NCBI RefSeq assembly: GCF_036884655.1
Contig: NC_088345.1
Location: 32,974,501 to 33,038,500 of the forward strand
DNA from: Musa acuminata AAA Group
Taxonomy: Eukaryota; Streptophyta; Magnoliopsida; Zingiberales; Musaceae
DNA: 64,000 nucleotides
Direction of reading: 5' to 3'
The notes beneath the pieces were generated by a model that was given only the letters and a program-made list of their open reading frames with translations, was not told where the DNA came from and did not search any database. Within the stretch, counting starts at the first letter, position 1, and each line of letters opens with the position of its first letter. The position numbers and the translations under genes were made by a program. This document shows positions 25,397-37,474 of the stretch, one piece after another.

Positions 25397-27167
25397 TGTT
25401 AAGATCAAGGGCACTAAGAGGGGGAGGGGGTGAATTAGTGCAGTGGAAAACTTTCGACGATTAAAATTGCGTTCATACGATGAAATCGTTTCCGACGTAA
25501 AATCGTTTTCGGAAACTTAACTTGAAACCGAGTTTGTAAATGAGTGCAACAAAAGTAATGAGGAAGTAAAGCACATATGGAGGCTTGTAGTAAGGTAAGC
25601 AGCAAGAATAAATGTAAACCAAAGAAGATGAGAGTTTATAGTGGTTCGGCCAATCGTGACCTACATCCACTCCTCTGATTCCTCTTCCGTCGAGGCCACC
25701 AGTATCTACTGACGATCTTCCTTTACTAGATGAAGATCAACCTCCTTCTTATACCCCTCTTCTCCTTTTACTAGGTTTAGGAGACAACCCTTACAAGCAC
25801 TCACTCTCCTCTCTTAAATAGAATTCTAACACTTAAGCTAGAGGAGGGAAATTCTAGAGATTGCAGTAACGTTTTCTCTCTTTTAATCTCTCTATGCTTG
25901 TATCTTTTACCCAAGAATGGGAGGGGTATTTACAGGCTACAAACCAGTTTGAATTCTGAGCTCAAAACTGTCATCTCCCAGAATTCCGGGGTTTGGCGGT
26001 TGCACCGCTTGATTGGGGCGGTTGCACCGCTTGATAGAGCTCGGAGACTGAGCCTCTGGGCGATGCCATCGCTTGTCAGGGGCGGTTGCACCGCTTGGCA
26101 AAGCTCGGAGACTGAGCCTCTAGGCGGTGCCACTGCTTGATAGGGGCAGTTGCACAGCTTGGTAGAGCTCGAAGATCGAGCTCAAGCGGTTCCACCGCCC
26201 AGTCTCGCTCGGAGACTGAGCCCAGGCGGTGCCACCGCCTGCCTGGGGCGGTTGCACCGCCTAGCTTTCCTGGGAGACTCACTCCTAGGCGGTGCCACCG
26301 CCAACCCTAGCGGTGCCACTGCCTAGCAAGAATTCTGGTCCGAATGGGTTGATCCATTCGGCCCAATTTGGGTCTCTCAAGGGCCCAATTGCCCCCAGAT
26401 TAAGTTAATAGGATCACCTCCCATTCCTAACTTAATATACATGCTAACTACGATATTTCTTAAGACATTTACTACAACTTGCTCCGGTGCGTCAATCGCT
26501 TCTTCCGGCGAACTTCCGTCGATCATCCGATGAACCCTCGGTGATGCTCCTGCGGACTTCTAGCAAACTCCTGGACTTGCGACGATCCACTTGGCAAGTT
26601 TCGATGAGCTTCTTTTGGTAAGCTCCTAGACTTCTCAGATTTGTTCTCTCAGAACCTTCGACGACCGTTCGGACTTCCGTCGAACTCTCGAACTCCCAAC
26701 GTGATAATAGTCTTGATTCCGGCACAACTCCTACTGCATATTTTACTTCCATCATAGTTAATCCTGCACATGTAAAATAAAACTTCGATCGAGACAATTA
26801 ATCTTAAGCAATTAACCAAGTTGTCCGACATGTCATTGGTCCCTCGATGCTTAATCCGATTCTTCGGCGCATCGTCCTCTCCTGCGGCCTATTGCCCAAT
26901 CGACCAGTTGACTCCGTAACTCTGATATCCTTGGCACAATACCCGCTCTTCTTGGCCCGATACCCGAGTCCACGACCCGAAGCTTTCTGTCGATACGTCG
27001 ACCGATCCACCTGCCCGACGTCCAATCTTCTAACATGTTCTGGCACAACATGATTTTTTCTGCTTTAATTATCTCATCTTGATCGAAGCATCCTGCGTCA
27101 CTCAAAAAGTAGATTAAAACATAAACACATATCAAGTGGTTTCATCATCAAAATACGAGATTCAATA
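25397..27167 (-). repeat. Element N 5' LTR
   Basis: 1,771 bp; on the minus strand it begins TATTGAATCTCG and ends GATCTTAACA, followed at once by the primer-binding site. It contains the GACAATTAA inverted-repeat module (26760-27120) and the GC-rich hairpin block (about 25990-26330). It lacks the 18-bp array. The TATA box is mutated (TGTAAATA near 25926-25936). Confidence 0.92.
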
Positions 27168-27273
27168 GGGAGAGCCAAAAACTTACTAAGAAGCTATTCT
27201 ATATAAGCATAAGAATGAGTGGGTTAAAGCTATGTAAGAAGAGATGATTTCCTTGCTTGACAACCACACTTAT
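27168..27273 (+). pseudogene. Element B linker between integrase and RT, stranded between N and D
   Basis: About 100 bases of B, beginning with N's target duplication (GGGAG) and ending with D's (CTTAT). It reads PKTY, then HKNEWVKAM and EEMISLLDN, with two stop codons. This is the pre-RT region of copia Pol and continues directly at 39229, which confirms that both flanks belong to one element. Confidence 0.88.
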
Positions 27274-29025
27274 TGTTAGGATCAAGAGCACTAAGAGGGG
27301 GGGGGGGGGTGAATTAGTGCAGCGGAAATCTTATGACGATAAAAAAAGTTTGAACGATAAAAATGACTTCGGTGTGAAAGCCGATTCTAAGATTACTTTA
27401 ACTTAAGATCAAGCGAGATGACGTTAAAGTCAATCTATGAAGGCAGTTTGCAGTTATGATAAAAACCATAATATAAGCACAAACTGAAATACGATGTTCG
27501 TACGAAGAAACTGATTTACGTCTAAATGCTGATTCGTAAATCACTTGATTAGGCGAGATGCAGCTTAAGCAAGGATATAAAGGTAGTTTGCAGTTAAGAT
27601 AGAAATCAAAACATAAACGCAAACTGAAATATGATGATCGTATGAAAAAACATATTTACGTCTAAACGTTGATTCGGAAAATGCAAAGCTTGAAACCCGA
27701 TCGTATATGCGCAGAAAGCAATAAGCTTTAGAGGAGGTTTTTAGTAAAGATAATATGCTCAAAGTAAATGCAAACCGAGATTTAGAGTGGTTCGGTCAAT
27801 CTTGACCTACTCCACTTTTGGCTTCCTCCACCGACGAGGTCACCGACGTCAACTAGAGGCCTTCCTTTAATAGGCGAAGGCCAACTACCCTTTTACAGTT
27901 TCACTCCTTTTGACGGGCTTAGGAGACAACCCTTACAGAATTTTCTCTCCTCTCTTTACAGCTCAGAAATTGGAAGAAAAGAGGGAGAAGAACTTTTGGC
28001 CTTTACAACAATTTTGAGCTCTAAAAATCACATAACAAGTTCAAGATTTCGGTGTGTATTCTGTTGCCTTTCAGTGCTGAATGGGTGGGGTATTTATAGG
28101 CCCCAACCCAGTTCAAATTTGGAGCTCAAAACTGTCAATTCCTAGAATTCCGGGATCAGGCGGTTGCACCTCTTGATTGGAGCGGTTGCACCGCCTGGCG
28201 GAGCTCGAAGACTAAGCCTCTAGGCGGTGCCACCTCCTGTCAGGGGCGGTTGCACCTCCTGCCAGAGCTCGAAGACCGAGCTCAGGCGGTGCAACCTCCT
28301 GACTGAGGCGGTTGCACCGGTCAGCTAGTGCTCGGAGACCGAGCCCAAGCGGTGCCACCTCCTGTCAGGGGAGGTTGCACCACCCAATCTCGCTCGGAGA
28401 CTGAGCCCAAGCGGTGCCACCGCCTGGCTTGCACCTCCCAGTCTCGCTTGGAGACTGAGCCCAGGCGGTGCAACCTCCTGCCTTGGGCGGTTCAACCGCT
28501 TGGCAAAAATCAGGGTCCAAATGGGTTGATCTATTCGGCCCAATTTGGGTTTTTCAGGGGCCCAATTGCCCCAAGATTAAGTTAATGGGATCACCTCCCA
28601 TTTCCAACTTAATCATTGTGCTAACTACGATATTCCCTAAGACATTTACTACAACTTGCTCCGGTGCGTCAATCGCTTCTTCTAGCGAGCTTCCGGCGAA
28701 CTTCCGTCGATCATCCGATGAACCCTCGGTGATGCTCCTGCGGACTTCCGGCAAACTCCTGGACTTGCGATGATCCACTTGGCGAGTTCCGACGAGCTTA
28801 TTTGGCAAGCTCATGGACTTCTCGGATTTGTTCCCGTAGAACCTCCGACGATTGTCCGAACTTCCGTCGAACTCTCGAACTCCCAACGTGATCATTGTCT
28901 TGACTCCGGCGCAACTCCTGCTGCATGTCTTACTTTCATCGTAGTTAATCCTGCACACTTATCTCAACATATAGATTAGATAACAAATGACAATTGACTT
29001 CATCATCAAAATCCGAGATTCAACA
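27274..29025 (-). repeat. Element D 3' LTR
   Basis: 1,752 bp, paired with 37475-39228. TATA box at 28091-28099; the G-run is 13 bases (27297-27309). The polypurine tract follows at 29026. Confidence 0.92.
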
Positions 29026-30228
29026 ATCTCCCCCTTTTTGATGATGACAATCAATTGATAATGAAGTTAACCTTAACTCCCCCTGTCTATATGCCATACT
29101 TGAGATAAGTCTTTCTTGAATTCAAAATCTTTAAATTCAAGAGACATATTGATAAGTTAAAATCATTTAAACTTATCAATACTCCCATCATGATTCCCAT
29201 CAAGATGTATCTCTCTGAAGATGATGTCAAGGCTCGACATTCATTTTCAAATTTTACATTACAAGTTTGAATGATGGTAATAGTAGCAATTTATCATATT
29301 GTAAGATATCAACATATAAATCTGCGAAGTAAGATTTTGATATCATTACATGATGCACACATTTCAAATGTTTTTAGCAATTATTGCATTTCATCATATG
29401 GTAAGATATCAATACGTAAAATTACGATGCAAGTTTTTTTGTTTGATATCTTGACATGATACTAACAAGGCATAATGCAAATTATAGCAATCATAGCATC
29501 TCTTGGTGATGCAAGCATGGCATTAATACTCATATATTTCTCCCCCTTTGTCATCAACAAAAAGCATGGTAATTGTGATACCAGGAGAACAATATAAGCA
29601 AATTTTGAGCATAAGTGTGATAGTCGTTCATGCCTTTACTAGGTTCAAGTTATTTTCCAATGATAGGAAATCAATTGTACAAGCATGATATGTAGATCAC
29701 TTTGAATACTTCTTCCTTTTTATTTGTTATAATCTTTTTGCATGAAGGAGGAAGGCCATTTGTGATACCAGCTATTTGTGAGTTTACTTTGAGTGAAGTT
29801 AAAACCGATGAGAGATTAAATCATGCTTCAGGTATCAAGATATGTGTGAGAAACAACTCTTTGCAAGTAAAAACACAATCATCCATATTTCAAGATGGAA
29901 TTTATAATCAGGAATCATTTCATCAAATCCATTTTAGAAAAATAATTTTCACATATAAGTGTATGAGAAAATCTGATTTTTAGGATACCAATTGTTAAGT
30001 GAATCCAAACATGAAATGAACACTTTCATGCATTCGGACAAAACTATGCAACATATTTTCAAATTCAATCATGAAGACAAAACATGCTTATTGTTATGGA
30101 AATTTTTGTATTCAGCACATAATTTCCAACATGTTATTTTGGCATATAATGGTAATCAAGTGATTTGATCATTCAATTAAGTCCAAAAAATAATTTTAAC
30201 TAGTTTATGTATTCGGACACATCAACAT
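29026..30228 (-). other. Element D 3' non-coding interior
   Basis: 1.2 kb of AT-rich DNA between pol and the 3' LTR. It has the terminal polypurine tract (29026-29039) and a second copy of GACAAAGGGGGAGA (complement of 29539-29552). No supported gene. Confidence 0.7.
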
Positions 30229-32762
30229 TCATAATTCTCTTCTTATGAAATCAAATTGTTCTTCACTTAGAGGTTTTGTAAAAATATCAACTAGTTGATG
30301 TTTAGTATCAATGAACTCTATGATTACATCATGATTAGTAACATGATCTCGTATAAAGTGATGTTTAATATCAATATGTTTTATTCTTGAGTGTTGTATA
30401 TGATTCTTTGTTAGGCATATTGCACTTGTGTTATCACATTTAATGGAAATATTTTTAAGATGAACTTTATAATCTTCTAAGGTGTTTTTCATCCATACAA
30501 CTTGTGCACAGCATGCACTTGCTGCAATATATTCAGCTTCGATTGTTGATAGTGCAACCGAGTTTTATTTCTTAGATGACCAGGAAACAAGGGCATGTCC
30601 TAAAAATTGATATGTTCCTAATGTGCTTTTTCTATCTAGTCTACAGCCAGCAAAGTCCGCATCAGCATAAGCAATTAACTCAAGATTCTCTAATTTTGGG
30701 TACCATAATCCTAGATTTGTGGTACCATTAAGATATCTAAGTATTCTTTTAACTACTTTGAGATGAGATAGCTTAGGGTTTGATTGAAATCTAGCACAAA
30801 GTCCTACACTGAATATGATATATGGTCTAGTTGCAGTGAAGTAAAGTAAACTTCCTAACATACCCCTATAAGTTTTTTGATCGAAACTTTCTCCACTTTC
30901 ATCAATTTCTAACTTAGTGGAGGTGCTCATAGGAGTGTTAATAGCTTTTGAGTTATTCATATTAAACTTTTTTAGCAAATTCATAGCATATTTAGTTTGA
31001 CTAATAAAGATGTCATTACTTAGTTATTTGATTTGTAAGCCTAAGAAGAATGTTAATTCTCCCATTAAACTCATTTCGAATTCAAGACTCATAGTTTTAG
31101 CAAAAGATTCACAAAGAGATTCATTCGTAGAACCAAAGATAATATCATCGACATAAATCTAAACAATGAGAAAATTATTTTCAAAATTCTTGATGAACAA
31201 TGTAGTATCAACCTTGCCTTTTGTGAAATTATTTTCAATAAGAAAAGAACTAAGTCTCTCATACCAAGCCCTCGGAGCTTGTTTTAAACCATAGAGAGCT
31301 TTAGTTAATCTAAACACATGATTAGGGAGGCTATTATTTTCAAATCTAGGAGGTTGTTTAACATAGACTTCTTCGGAAATAAAGCCATTAAGAAAAGCGC
31401 TTTTAACATCCATTTGAAACAACTTAAAATTATTACTACTAGCGTAGGCAAGGAGCATCCTTATGGCTTCTAATCGAGCCACAGGAGCGAAGGTTTCTTC
31501 GTAATCGATACCTTCTTCTTGGTTAAAACCTTTGGCCACTAATCTAGCATTGTTTCTAACCACGATACTATATTCATCTTGCTTGTTTCTAAAAATCCAT
31601 TTAGTACCAATAACTAAATGGTCATTTGGCCTAGGAACAAGCTTTCACACCTCATTTCTCTCAAATTGATTTAATTCATCTTGCATTGCGATAATCCATG
31701 AATCATCTTTCATGGCTTCGTCAACACATTTGGGTTCAATTTGGGAGAGAAAAGCGGCGTTGGAACAAAATTTTTTAAGAGAAGAACGTGTTTGAACCCC
31801 CTTTGATGTGTCTCATAAGATTAGCTCCTTAGGATGAGCATCTACATACTTCCAATACTTGGGTAAGGATGTTTCGGAAGTGGATGCATCCAAGTTGCTA
31901 GTTGGAGATGGGGTTTCATTTAAATTCAAGGAATCAAAATTAACATCATCATCAAAATCGTTTTTCCTGATTTCGGAAATCTCATTGAAGACAACATGAA
32001 TGGATTCTTCAATAATTAAAGTTCTTTTATTGAAGATATGAAAAGTTTTAGAAACCGTAGAATAACCAAGAAAGATTCCTTCATCGGATTTAACATCAAA
32101 TTTTCCTAAGTTATCTTTTTCATTCAAGATAAAACACTTACACCCAAAGACTTTAAAATATGAAACATTGGGTTTTTTGTTGTTCCAAATATAGGGAGTT
32201 TTAGTGAGTAAGGGTCTTACTAGAACTCTATTCAAAATATAGCATGTAGTATTTACGGCTTCGGCCCAAAAATATTTGGGTAGGCTATGTTTATTCAACA
32301 TGGTTCTTGTCATTTCTTGTAGATTTTGATTTTTTCTTTCTACTACTCCATTTTGTTGAGGATTTTTAGGAGTAGAGAAATTATAGTTGTATCCATTGAG
32401 TTCACAAAATTCTTAGAAATCATGGTTTTGAAATTCACTACCATGATCACTTCTAATTGACGAAATCATAGAACCCATCTCATTTTGAACAAGTTTACAA
32501 AACTTGGTAAAATATCTAAAGCATTCATTTTTCTGTTTTAAGAAGTAAGTCCATGTGTATCTGCTATAGTCATCCACAATGATGAAGGCGTATTTGCTAC
32601 CTCCTAGGCTTGATGTAGAGATTGGTCCGAACAAGTCCATATGGATCAATTGTAAGGGCCTAGAGGTGCTTATTTGATTTTTAGATTTGAAACTGCCCTT
32701 AATTTGTTTACCTAATTGGCAAGCATCACATACATTATATTTGATGAACTTGATATGAGGAA
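30229..32762 (-). pseudogene. Element D integrase core, RT and RNase H remnant
   Basis: Continues the integrase after S1: [34 protein letters not shown] and RSDHGSEFQNHDF, followed by a stop near 32413. RT is recognised by [13 protein letters not shown] and [17 protein letters not shown]; a stop sits just before IYVDDIIFG (about 31158). The RNase H segments [17 protein letters not shown] and IKHIDIKHHFIRDH are at 30229-30700. At least five in-frame stops make it a pseudogene, though it is closely similar to the intact pol of G. Confidence 0.9.
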
Positions 32763-32904
32763 TGTTAGGATCGAGAGCACTAAGAGGGGGGGGGGTGAAT
32801 TAGTGCAGCGGAAATCTTACAATAATTTAAAAACCAAAAGCTGCGTTCGTTCAAAAACTATTATGATGCAAAAGCAAATTCTCAGTTTGTATCTAAGTGC
32901 AGTT

Positions 32905-33145
32905 TGCGTCTAAGCGCAGATTGCGTTTAAGCGCAGTTTTGCGTCTAAGCGCAGTTTTGCGTCTAAACTCAGATTTACGTCTAAACGCAGATTTATGTCT
33001 AAACGTAGATTTACGTCTAAACGCAGTTTTACGTCTAAACGCAGATTTACGTCTAAACGCAGTTTTACGTCTAAACGCAATTTTACGTCTAAACGCAGAT
33101 TTACGTCTAAACGCAGTTTTACGTCTAGACGCAGATTTACGTCTA
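32905..33145 (-). repeat. 18-bp tandem array in S1
   Basis: About 14 units of consensus TTTACGTCTAAACGCAGA (A/T alternating near the end), grading into GCGTCTAAGCGCAG variants at the outer edge. Each unit has two CpG sites and one ACGT core. The 18-base period keeps frames open on both strands, giving artefactual RLNAVL and RRKTAF hexapeptide repeats. Confidence 0.9.
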
Positions 33146-33944
33146 AACTTTGAAACTTGTTTGTATAATCACAGAAGGCAGTATGCAGTTGAAAACAAGA
33201 CGTAAACGTGAACTGAAATCTGATGATTGAGCGAGGAAAGCCGATTTACGTCTGAATGCAGTTTTACGTCTAAATGTTGAAACTCGTTCGTAAAATCGTA
33301 GAGGACAGATTGCAGTTATTAATAGGATTAAAATGTAAGCGTAAACTGCAAAGAAGCTCGTTCGTAAAAGCACGGAAAACAGTTCTGCAGAATCAAACGT
33401 AAACGTAAACTGTAATGTATGAAAATACGAATTTACGTCTGAATGCAGATTTGGAAGAACAGCACTTAGAACTTGTTCGTGAAAGCGCAGAGAGCAGTAG
33501 TGATGAGGGAGGTTTGCAGTAATGATAAAGTGCTCGAAAATAAACGCAAACCAGAGATTTAGAGTGGTTCGGTCAGCCTTGACCTACTCCACTTTTGGCT
33601 TCCTCCACCGATGAGGTTGCCGATGTCAACTAGGTGCCTTCCTTCAATGGGCGAAGGCCAAACTTCCCTCTTACAGTTTCTCTCCTTTTGACAGGCTTAG
33701 GAGACAACCTTTACAAACCTTTCTCTCCTCACTTTACAATTGAAAACTTGAAGAACAGAAGGAGGAGACTTAAAGGCTTTACAACACTTTTGAGCTCTTA
33801 GAATCACAGAAAAGATCAAGATTTCGGTATGGGTCTGTATCTTTTCAGTGCTGAATGGGTGGGGTATTTATAGGCCCTAACCTAATTCAAAATTCGAGCT
33901 CAAAACGATCAAATCGTTCAAATCCCAGAATTCTGGGATCAGGC

Positions 33945-34520
33945 GGTTGCACCTCTCGACTGGAGAGGTGGCACCGCCTGGCAGAGCTCGAAGACTGAGC
34001 TCTGCCGATTGCTTCTCTCTGCCAGAGCTCGAAGACTGAGCTCGATGGTTGCATCACCTGGCAGAGCTCGAAGACTGAGCTTGGTGAATGCATCACCTGG
34101 CAGAGCTCGAAACTGAGCTCGGTGGTTGCATCACCTGGCAGAGCTCCAAGCTGAGCTCAGGCTGATCCACCTCTCTGCCAGAGCTCGAAGACTGAGCTCG
34201 GTGATTGCATCACCTGGCAGAGCTCGAGACTGAGCTCAGGCTGATGCACCTCTCTGCCAGAGCTCGAAGACTGAGCTCGGTGGTTGCATTGCCTGGCAGA
34301 GCTCGGAACTTGAGCTCTGGCGGTGCAACCTCTTGGCTGGGGCGGTTGCACCTCCCAGCCTCGCAGCCCTGGCGGTTGCACCTCCTGGCTGGGGCGGTTG
34401 CACCTCCCAACCCCACAGCCCAGGCGGTTGCACCTCCTGGCTGGGGCGGTTGCACCTCCCAACCTCGCAGGAAGACATAGCCTGGGCGGTGCTACCTCCA
34501 AGCTGGAGAGGTGGCACCTC
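33945..34520 (-). repeat. GC-rich hairpin block of S1 (type example)
   Basis: Irregular repeats built from GAGCTCGAAGACTGAGCTC, GGCGGTTGCACC and near-palindromes like GGCGGTGCCACCGCC, just upstream of the TATA box. Equivalent blocks: 19930-20290 and 25990-26330 (N), 28150-28510 and 38340-38710 (D), 42385-42965 (S2), 54905-55500 (S3), 58725-59170 (G), and shorter ones in C (15545-15715) and E (44985-45175). They create many false open frames. Confidence 0.8.
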
Positions 34521-35376
34521 TTCACTATTCCAGCTCACTTGGTTTGGCTCCAAACTTGGTCCAAACCAGTCCGAACTTGGGCCTAATTGGCCCCTACTTG
34601 GGTTATAGGATTAACACCTAATCCTAACCCTAATTAACGTGCTAACTATGAATTTAAAGACATTTTCTAAGCTATTACAAAGTCCGCAAGTCAAGACTTC
34701 TTCTAGCGAGCTTCCGGCAAACTTCCGGCGGTCTTCCGATGAACTCTCGGAAACCATTCTGCGGACTCCCGGCAAGCTCCTAGACTTCACGATTTGTTCT
34801 TAGCGAGTTCCAACGAGCTTCTTCGGCAAGCTCCGATCTTTCTCGGCGAGCTCCGCGAACTCCCAACGAATCTTCGGACTTCCGTCGAACTCTCGAACTC
34901 GCAACAAATCCTTCGCGCTTGACTCCGACACTTTGTTTCGCTTTATGTCTTCATCGTTATCATAGTTAATCCTGCACAACAAAACAAAACTTCAATCGAG
35001 ACAATTAATCCTAAGCAATTAACCAAGTTGTCCGACATGTCATTGGTCCCTCGACGCTTCGTCCGATTCTTCGGCGCATCGTCCTCTCGTGCAGCCTATT
35101 GCCCAATCGGCCAGTTGACTCCGCAACTCCGATATCCTTGGCACAATACCCGCTCTTCTTGGCCCGATGCCCGAGTCCACGGCCCGAAGCCTTCTGTCGA
35201 AACGCCGACCGATCCACCGGCCCGACGTCCAATCTTCTGACATGTTCCTTCGGCACAACATGATTTTCCTGCTTTAATTGTCTCATCCTGATCGAAGCAT
35301 CCTGCGTCACTCAAAACGCAGATTAAATCATAAACATATATCAAGTAGTTTCATCATCAAAATACGAGATTCAACA

Positions 35377-35868
35377 AGGAATACCTCTTACAAGTTCTTT
35401 AGATGATATTTGAGTGATTAGTTTCATGCTAGCATGACCTAATCTTCTATGCCGCCAAGCATCCTCATTCAAAACCGAAAAATATATTTCATTACACAAA
35501 TCATTGATGTCAATAGTGTATATGTTATTTTGTTTTAATGCAATCATAGACGTGTTTTTATATGGTTTTTCAATGATGCAAGCATTAGACTCGAATCTGA
35601 CAATATATCCTTTATCACATAATTGACTAATGCTCAAGAGGTTATGTTTTAAACCATCAACTAACAAAACATCTTCGATAAAAAAGTTGGATTTGTTACC
35701 TATGGTTCCTTTGCCAATGATTTTACCCTTGTTGTTGTCTCCGAAGGTGACATAGCCTTCGTCTATGCTAGTGAGCTTAGAGAATTGAGATAGATCTCCG
35801 GTCATATGCCTTGAGCATCCACTATCAAGGTACCATCTCTTGCTCCTAGCTTGCGATGGTATAGGTTT
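35377..35868 (-). pseudogene. Element D protease and start of integrase
   Basis: In frame after a TAA stop (35869-35871) come [18 protein letters not shown] (protease D-S-G triad) and the beta-rich [20 protein letters not shown]. The integrase zinc-binding His pair survives as [12 protein letters not shown], with two codons lost before the first His. The frame ends at RGIP, where S1 is inserted (duplication AGGAA). Confidence 0.9.
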
Positions 35869-36059
35869 TTACAAGAAAGGATGATTTTTAGGTACCCATT
35901 TGCTTTTGGGTGCCTCAAAAATAGATCTACATTGTTTATCATGTTGCATAGAATTTATCATGGTTCCTTTAGGACCCAAATTAATTTGTTTGGACTAATT
36001 TTCTTGAATAGACAATAATGCATTTTGTGTCCAAGTTTGCAACAAAAGTTACATTTGCT

Positions 36060-37424
36060 TTAGTGTCGAACATGTAAGATGGGGCCTTTTATGAAGGTGG
36101 TTGGATTTTGTTGAGGACTTCTCACAAATCCGATTCCACTTCTTTTGGGAGACAATAACTTGCTACCAACCTTGAATTTCTTCAAGGTGTCCTTAAGTAG
36201 CAAGTTTTCCGTTTGGAGAGTTTCTAGATCATGGCATTTTATGTATGAACTTAAACTATCATGATATTCAGTTTTTAACTTATCAAAATTACAAGTAAGA
36301 CTATCATGCTCATTTTTTAGCAATTTGTATTTTCTACTAATAATCTTGCATTCATCAAATAAATCATGGAAGGCATTTAATAATTCATCAAATGATAAAT
36401 TTGCATCTATTAAATTCGTTATCTCCTCTCCGATGGCCATTAAGGCGTAATGAGCAACTTGCTCAGTGTTGGACTCCTCTTCTTCGGACGCGCTCGAGTC
36501 ATCCCACATTGCTTTGAGCGCCTTCTTCTTTGATGTTCTCTTTTTGACTTGGGGATAATCACTCTTGTAGTGTCCCGGCTTTTTGCACTCATAGCAAATA
36601 ACTTGATCCTTCTTGGGTTCAAGTTTATTTTTTGTGTCATTCTTAAACTTGTTTCTTTTAATGAATTTTTTAAATTTTCTTGTTAGAAGTGCCAAGTCAT
36701 CGTCATAGTCCTCATCACTTGAGTTTTCTCTCAAGTGGTCTTCTGAAATTTTAAGTGTCATATCCTTCCTGTTCTTTGGAAGGATGTCTTCTTGCTCTTC
36801 ATGAGCTTTGCAAGTCATCTCGTAGGTCATTAATGACCCGATTAGTTCTTCAAGAGGGAAGTTGTTTAGATCTTTCGCCTCTTGAATAGCAGTGACTTTA
36901 GAATCCCAACTCTTAGGAAGGGATCTTAGAATCTTATTTACGAGCTCAAAATCCGAAAAACTTTTTCCGAGTCCTTTTAGACAGTTGACGACATCCGTGA
37001 AACGGGTAAACATGTCGCCAATGGTCTCACTCAGTTTCATCCGAAAAAGTTTGAAAGAATGTAACAAAAGATTAATTTTTGACTCTTTCACTCTACTTGT
37101 GCCTTCGTGAGTCACTTCGAGTGTTTGCCAAATATCAAATGCGGTTTCACAAACCAAAACACGGTTGAACTCGTTTTTATCAAGCGCACAAAATAAGGCA
37201 TTCATAGCCTTTGTATTAAGAGCGAAAGCCTTCTTCTCCAATTCATTCCAATCGATCATTAGAAGAGAAGACTTTGAAAATCCATTTTCAACAAGATTCC
37301 AAAGTTCAAAATCCATAGAAATAAGAAAGATCCTCATTCGGGTCTTCCAATAGGTGTAGTCCGTCCTATTGAATATGGGTGGACGTGTAATAGAATGGCC
37401 CTCTTGGTTTCTGGCGTATGCCAT
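36060..37424 (-). CDS. gag: Element D Gag (capsid/nucleocapsid), open for 454 codons
   Basis: Gag packages element RNA into cytoplasmic virus-like particles. The N-terminus carries NRTDYTYWKTRMRIFLISMD (about residues 19-38) and a UBN2-type capsid domain runs to about residue 215. An acidic SSDED segment (235-239), a Lys-rich patch and one CCHC knuckle follow (Cys277, Cys280, His285), but the fourth ligand is Tyr290 instead of Cys. A coiled coil spans about 345-425, typical of Sireviruses. The frame stops at HVRH, where G continues into a second knuckle, so the C-terminus is truncated; a one-base deletion follows near 35973. The protein is probably defective in RNA binding. Confidence 0.88.
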   Translation of the reverse strand: MAYARNQEGHSITRPPIFNRTDYTYWKTRMRIFLISMDFELWNLVENGFSKSSLLMIDWNELEKKAFALNTKAMNALFCALDKNEFNRVLVCETAFDIWQTLEVTHEGTSRVKESKINLLLHSFKLFRMKLSETIGDMFTRFTDVVNCLKGLGKSFSDFELVNKILRSLPKSWDSKVTAIQEAKDLNNFPLEELIGSLMTYEMTCKAHEEQEDILPKNRKDMTLKISEDHLRENSSDEDYDDDLALLTRKFKKFIKRNKFKNDTKNKLEPKKDQVICYECKKPGHYKSDYPQVKKRTSKKKALKAMWDDSSASEEEESNTEQVAHYALMAIGEEITNLIDANLSFDELLNAFHDLFDECKIISRKYKLLKNEHDSLTCNFDKLKTEYHDSLSSYIKCHDLETLQTENLLLKDTLKKFKVGSKLLSPKRSGIGFVRSPQQNPTTFIKGPILHVRH

Positions 37425-37474
37425 CTCTCTTGGGTTTTAATCCGTTTGAGAGTTAACCCCGCTCTGATATCTAT

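Larger units (their letters stand above)
19328..27167 (-). mobile_element. Element N: non-autonomous Sirevirus derivative with partial gag and no pol
   Basis: LTRs are 25397-27167 (5') and 19328-21142 (3'), flanked by the perfect duplication GGGAG (19323-19327 and 27168-27172). The primer site, complement of 25383-25394, matches TGGTATCAGAGC in all 12 bases. A polypurine tract (complement of 21143-21156) abuts the 3' LTR. The 4.25-kb interior holds only a gag remnant (24405-25367) and about 3.3 kb of AT-rich DNA without any pol domain. Having both LTRs, a primer site, a polypurine tract and a duplication shows that it moved as a unit. Confidence 0.93.
32763..35376 (-). mobile_element. Solo LTR S1 (long Sirevirus LTR) in the integrase of D
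   Basis: A 2,614-bp LTR without an interior, bounded by TGTTAGGATC and GATTCAACA and by the perfect duplication AGGAA (32758-32762 and 35377-35381). It contains the 18-bp array (about 32905-33145), TATA box (33865-33873), GC-rich hairpin block (33945-34520) and the GACAATTAA module (34980-35335). Solo LTRs arise by recombination between an element's two LTRs. Confidence 0.94.

Noticed and set aside
32905..33145. Regularly spaced repeats resembling a CRISPR array
   Set aside because: The repeats are contiguous 18-bp units without spacers, in a plant LTR.
34157..34608. Overlapping frames rich in Pro, Gly, Cys and Arg on both strands (also near 20017, 42253, 55123, 58673)
   Set aside because: Products of the GC-rich hairpin blocks inside LTRs; open in several frames at once and not conserved as protein.
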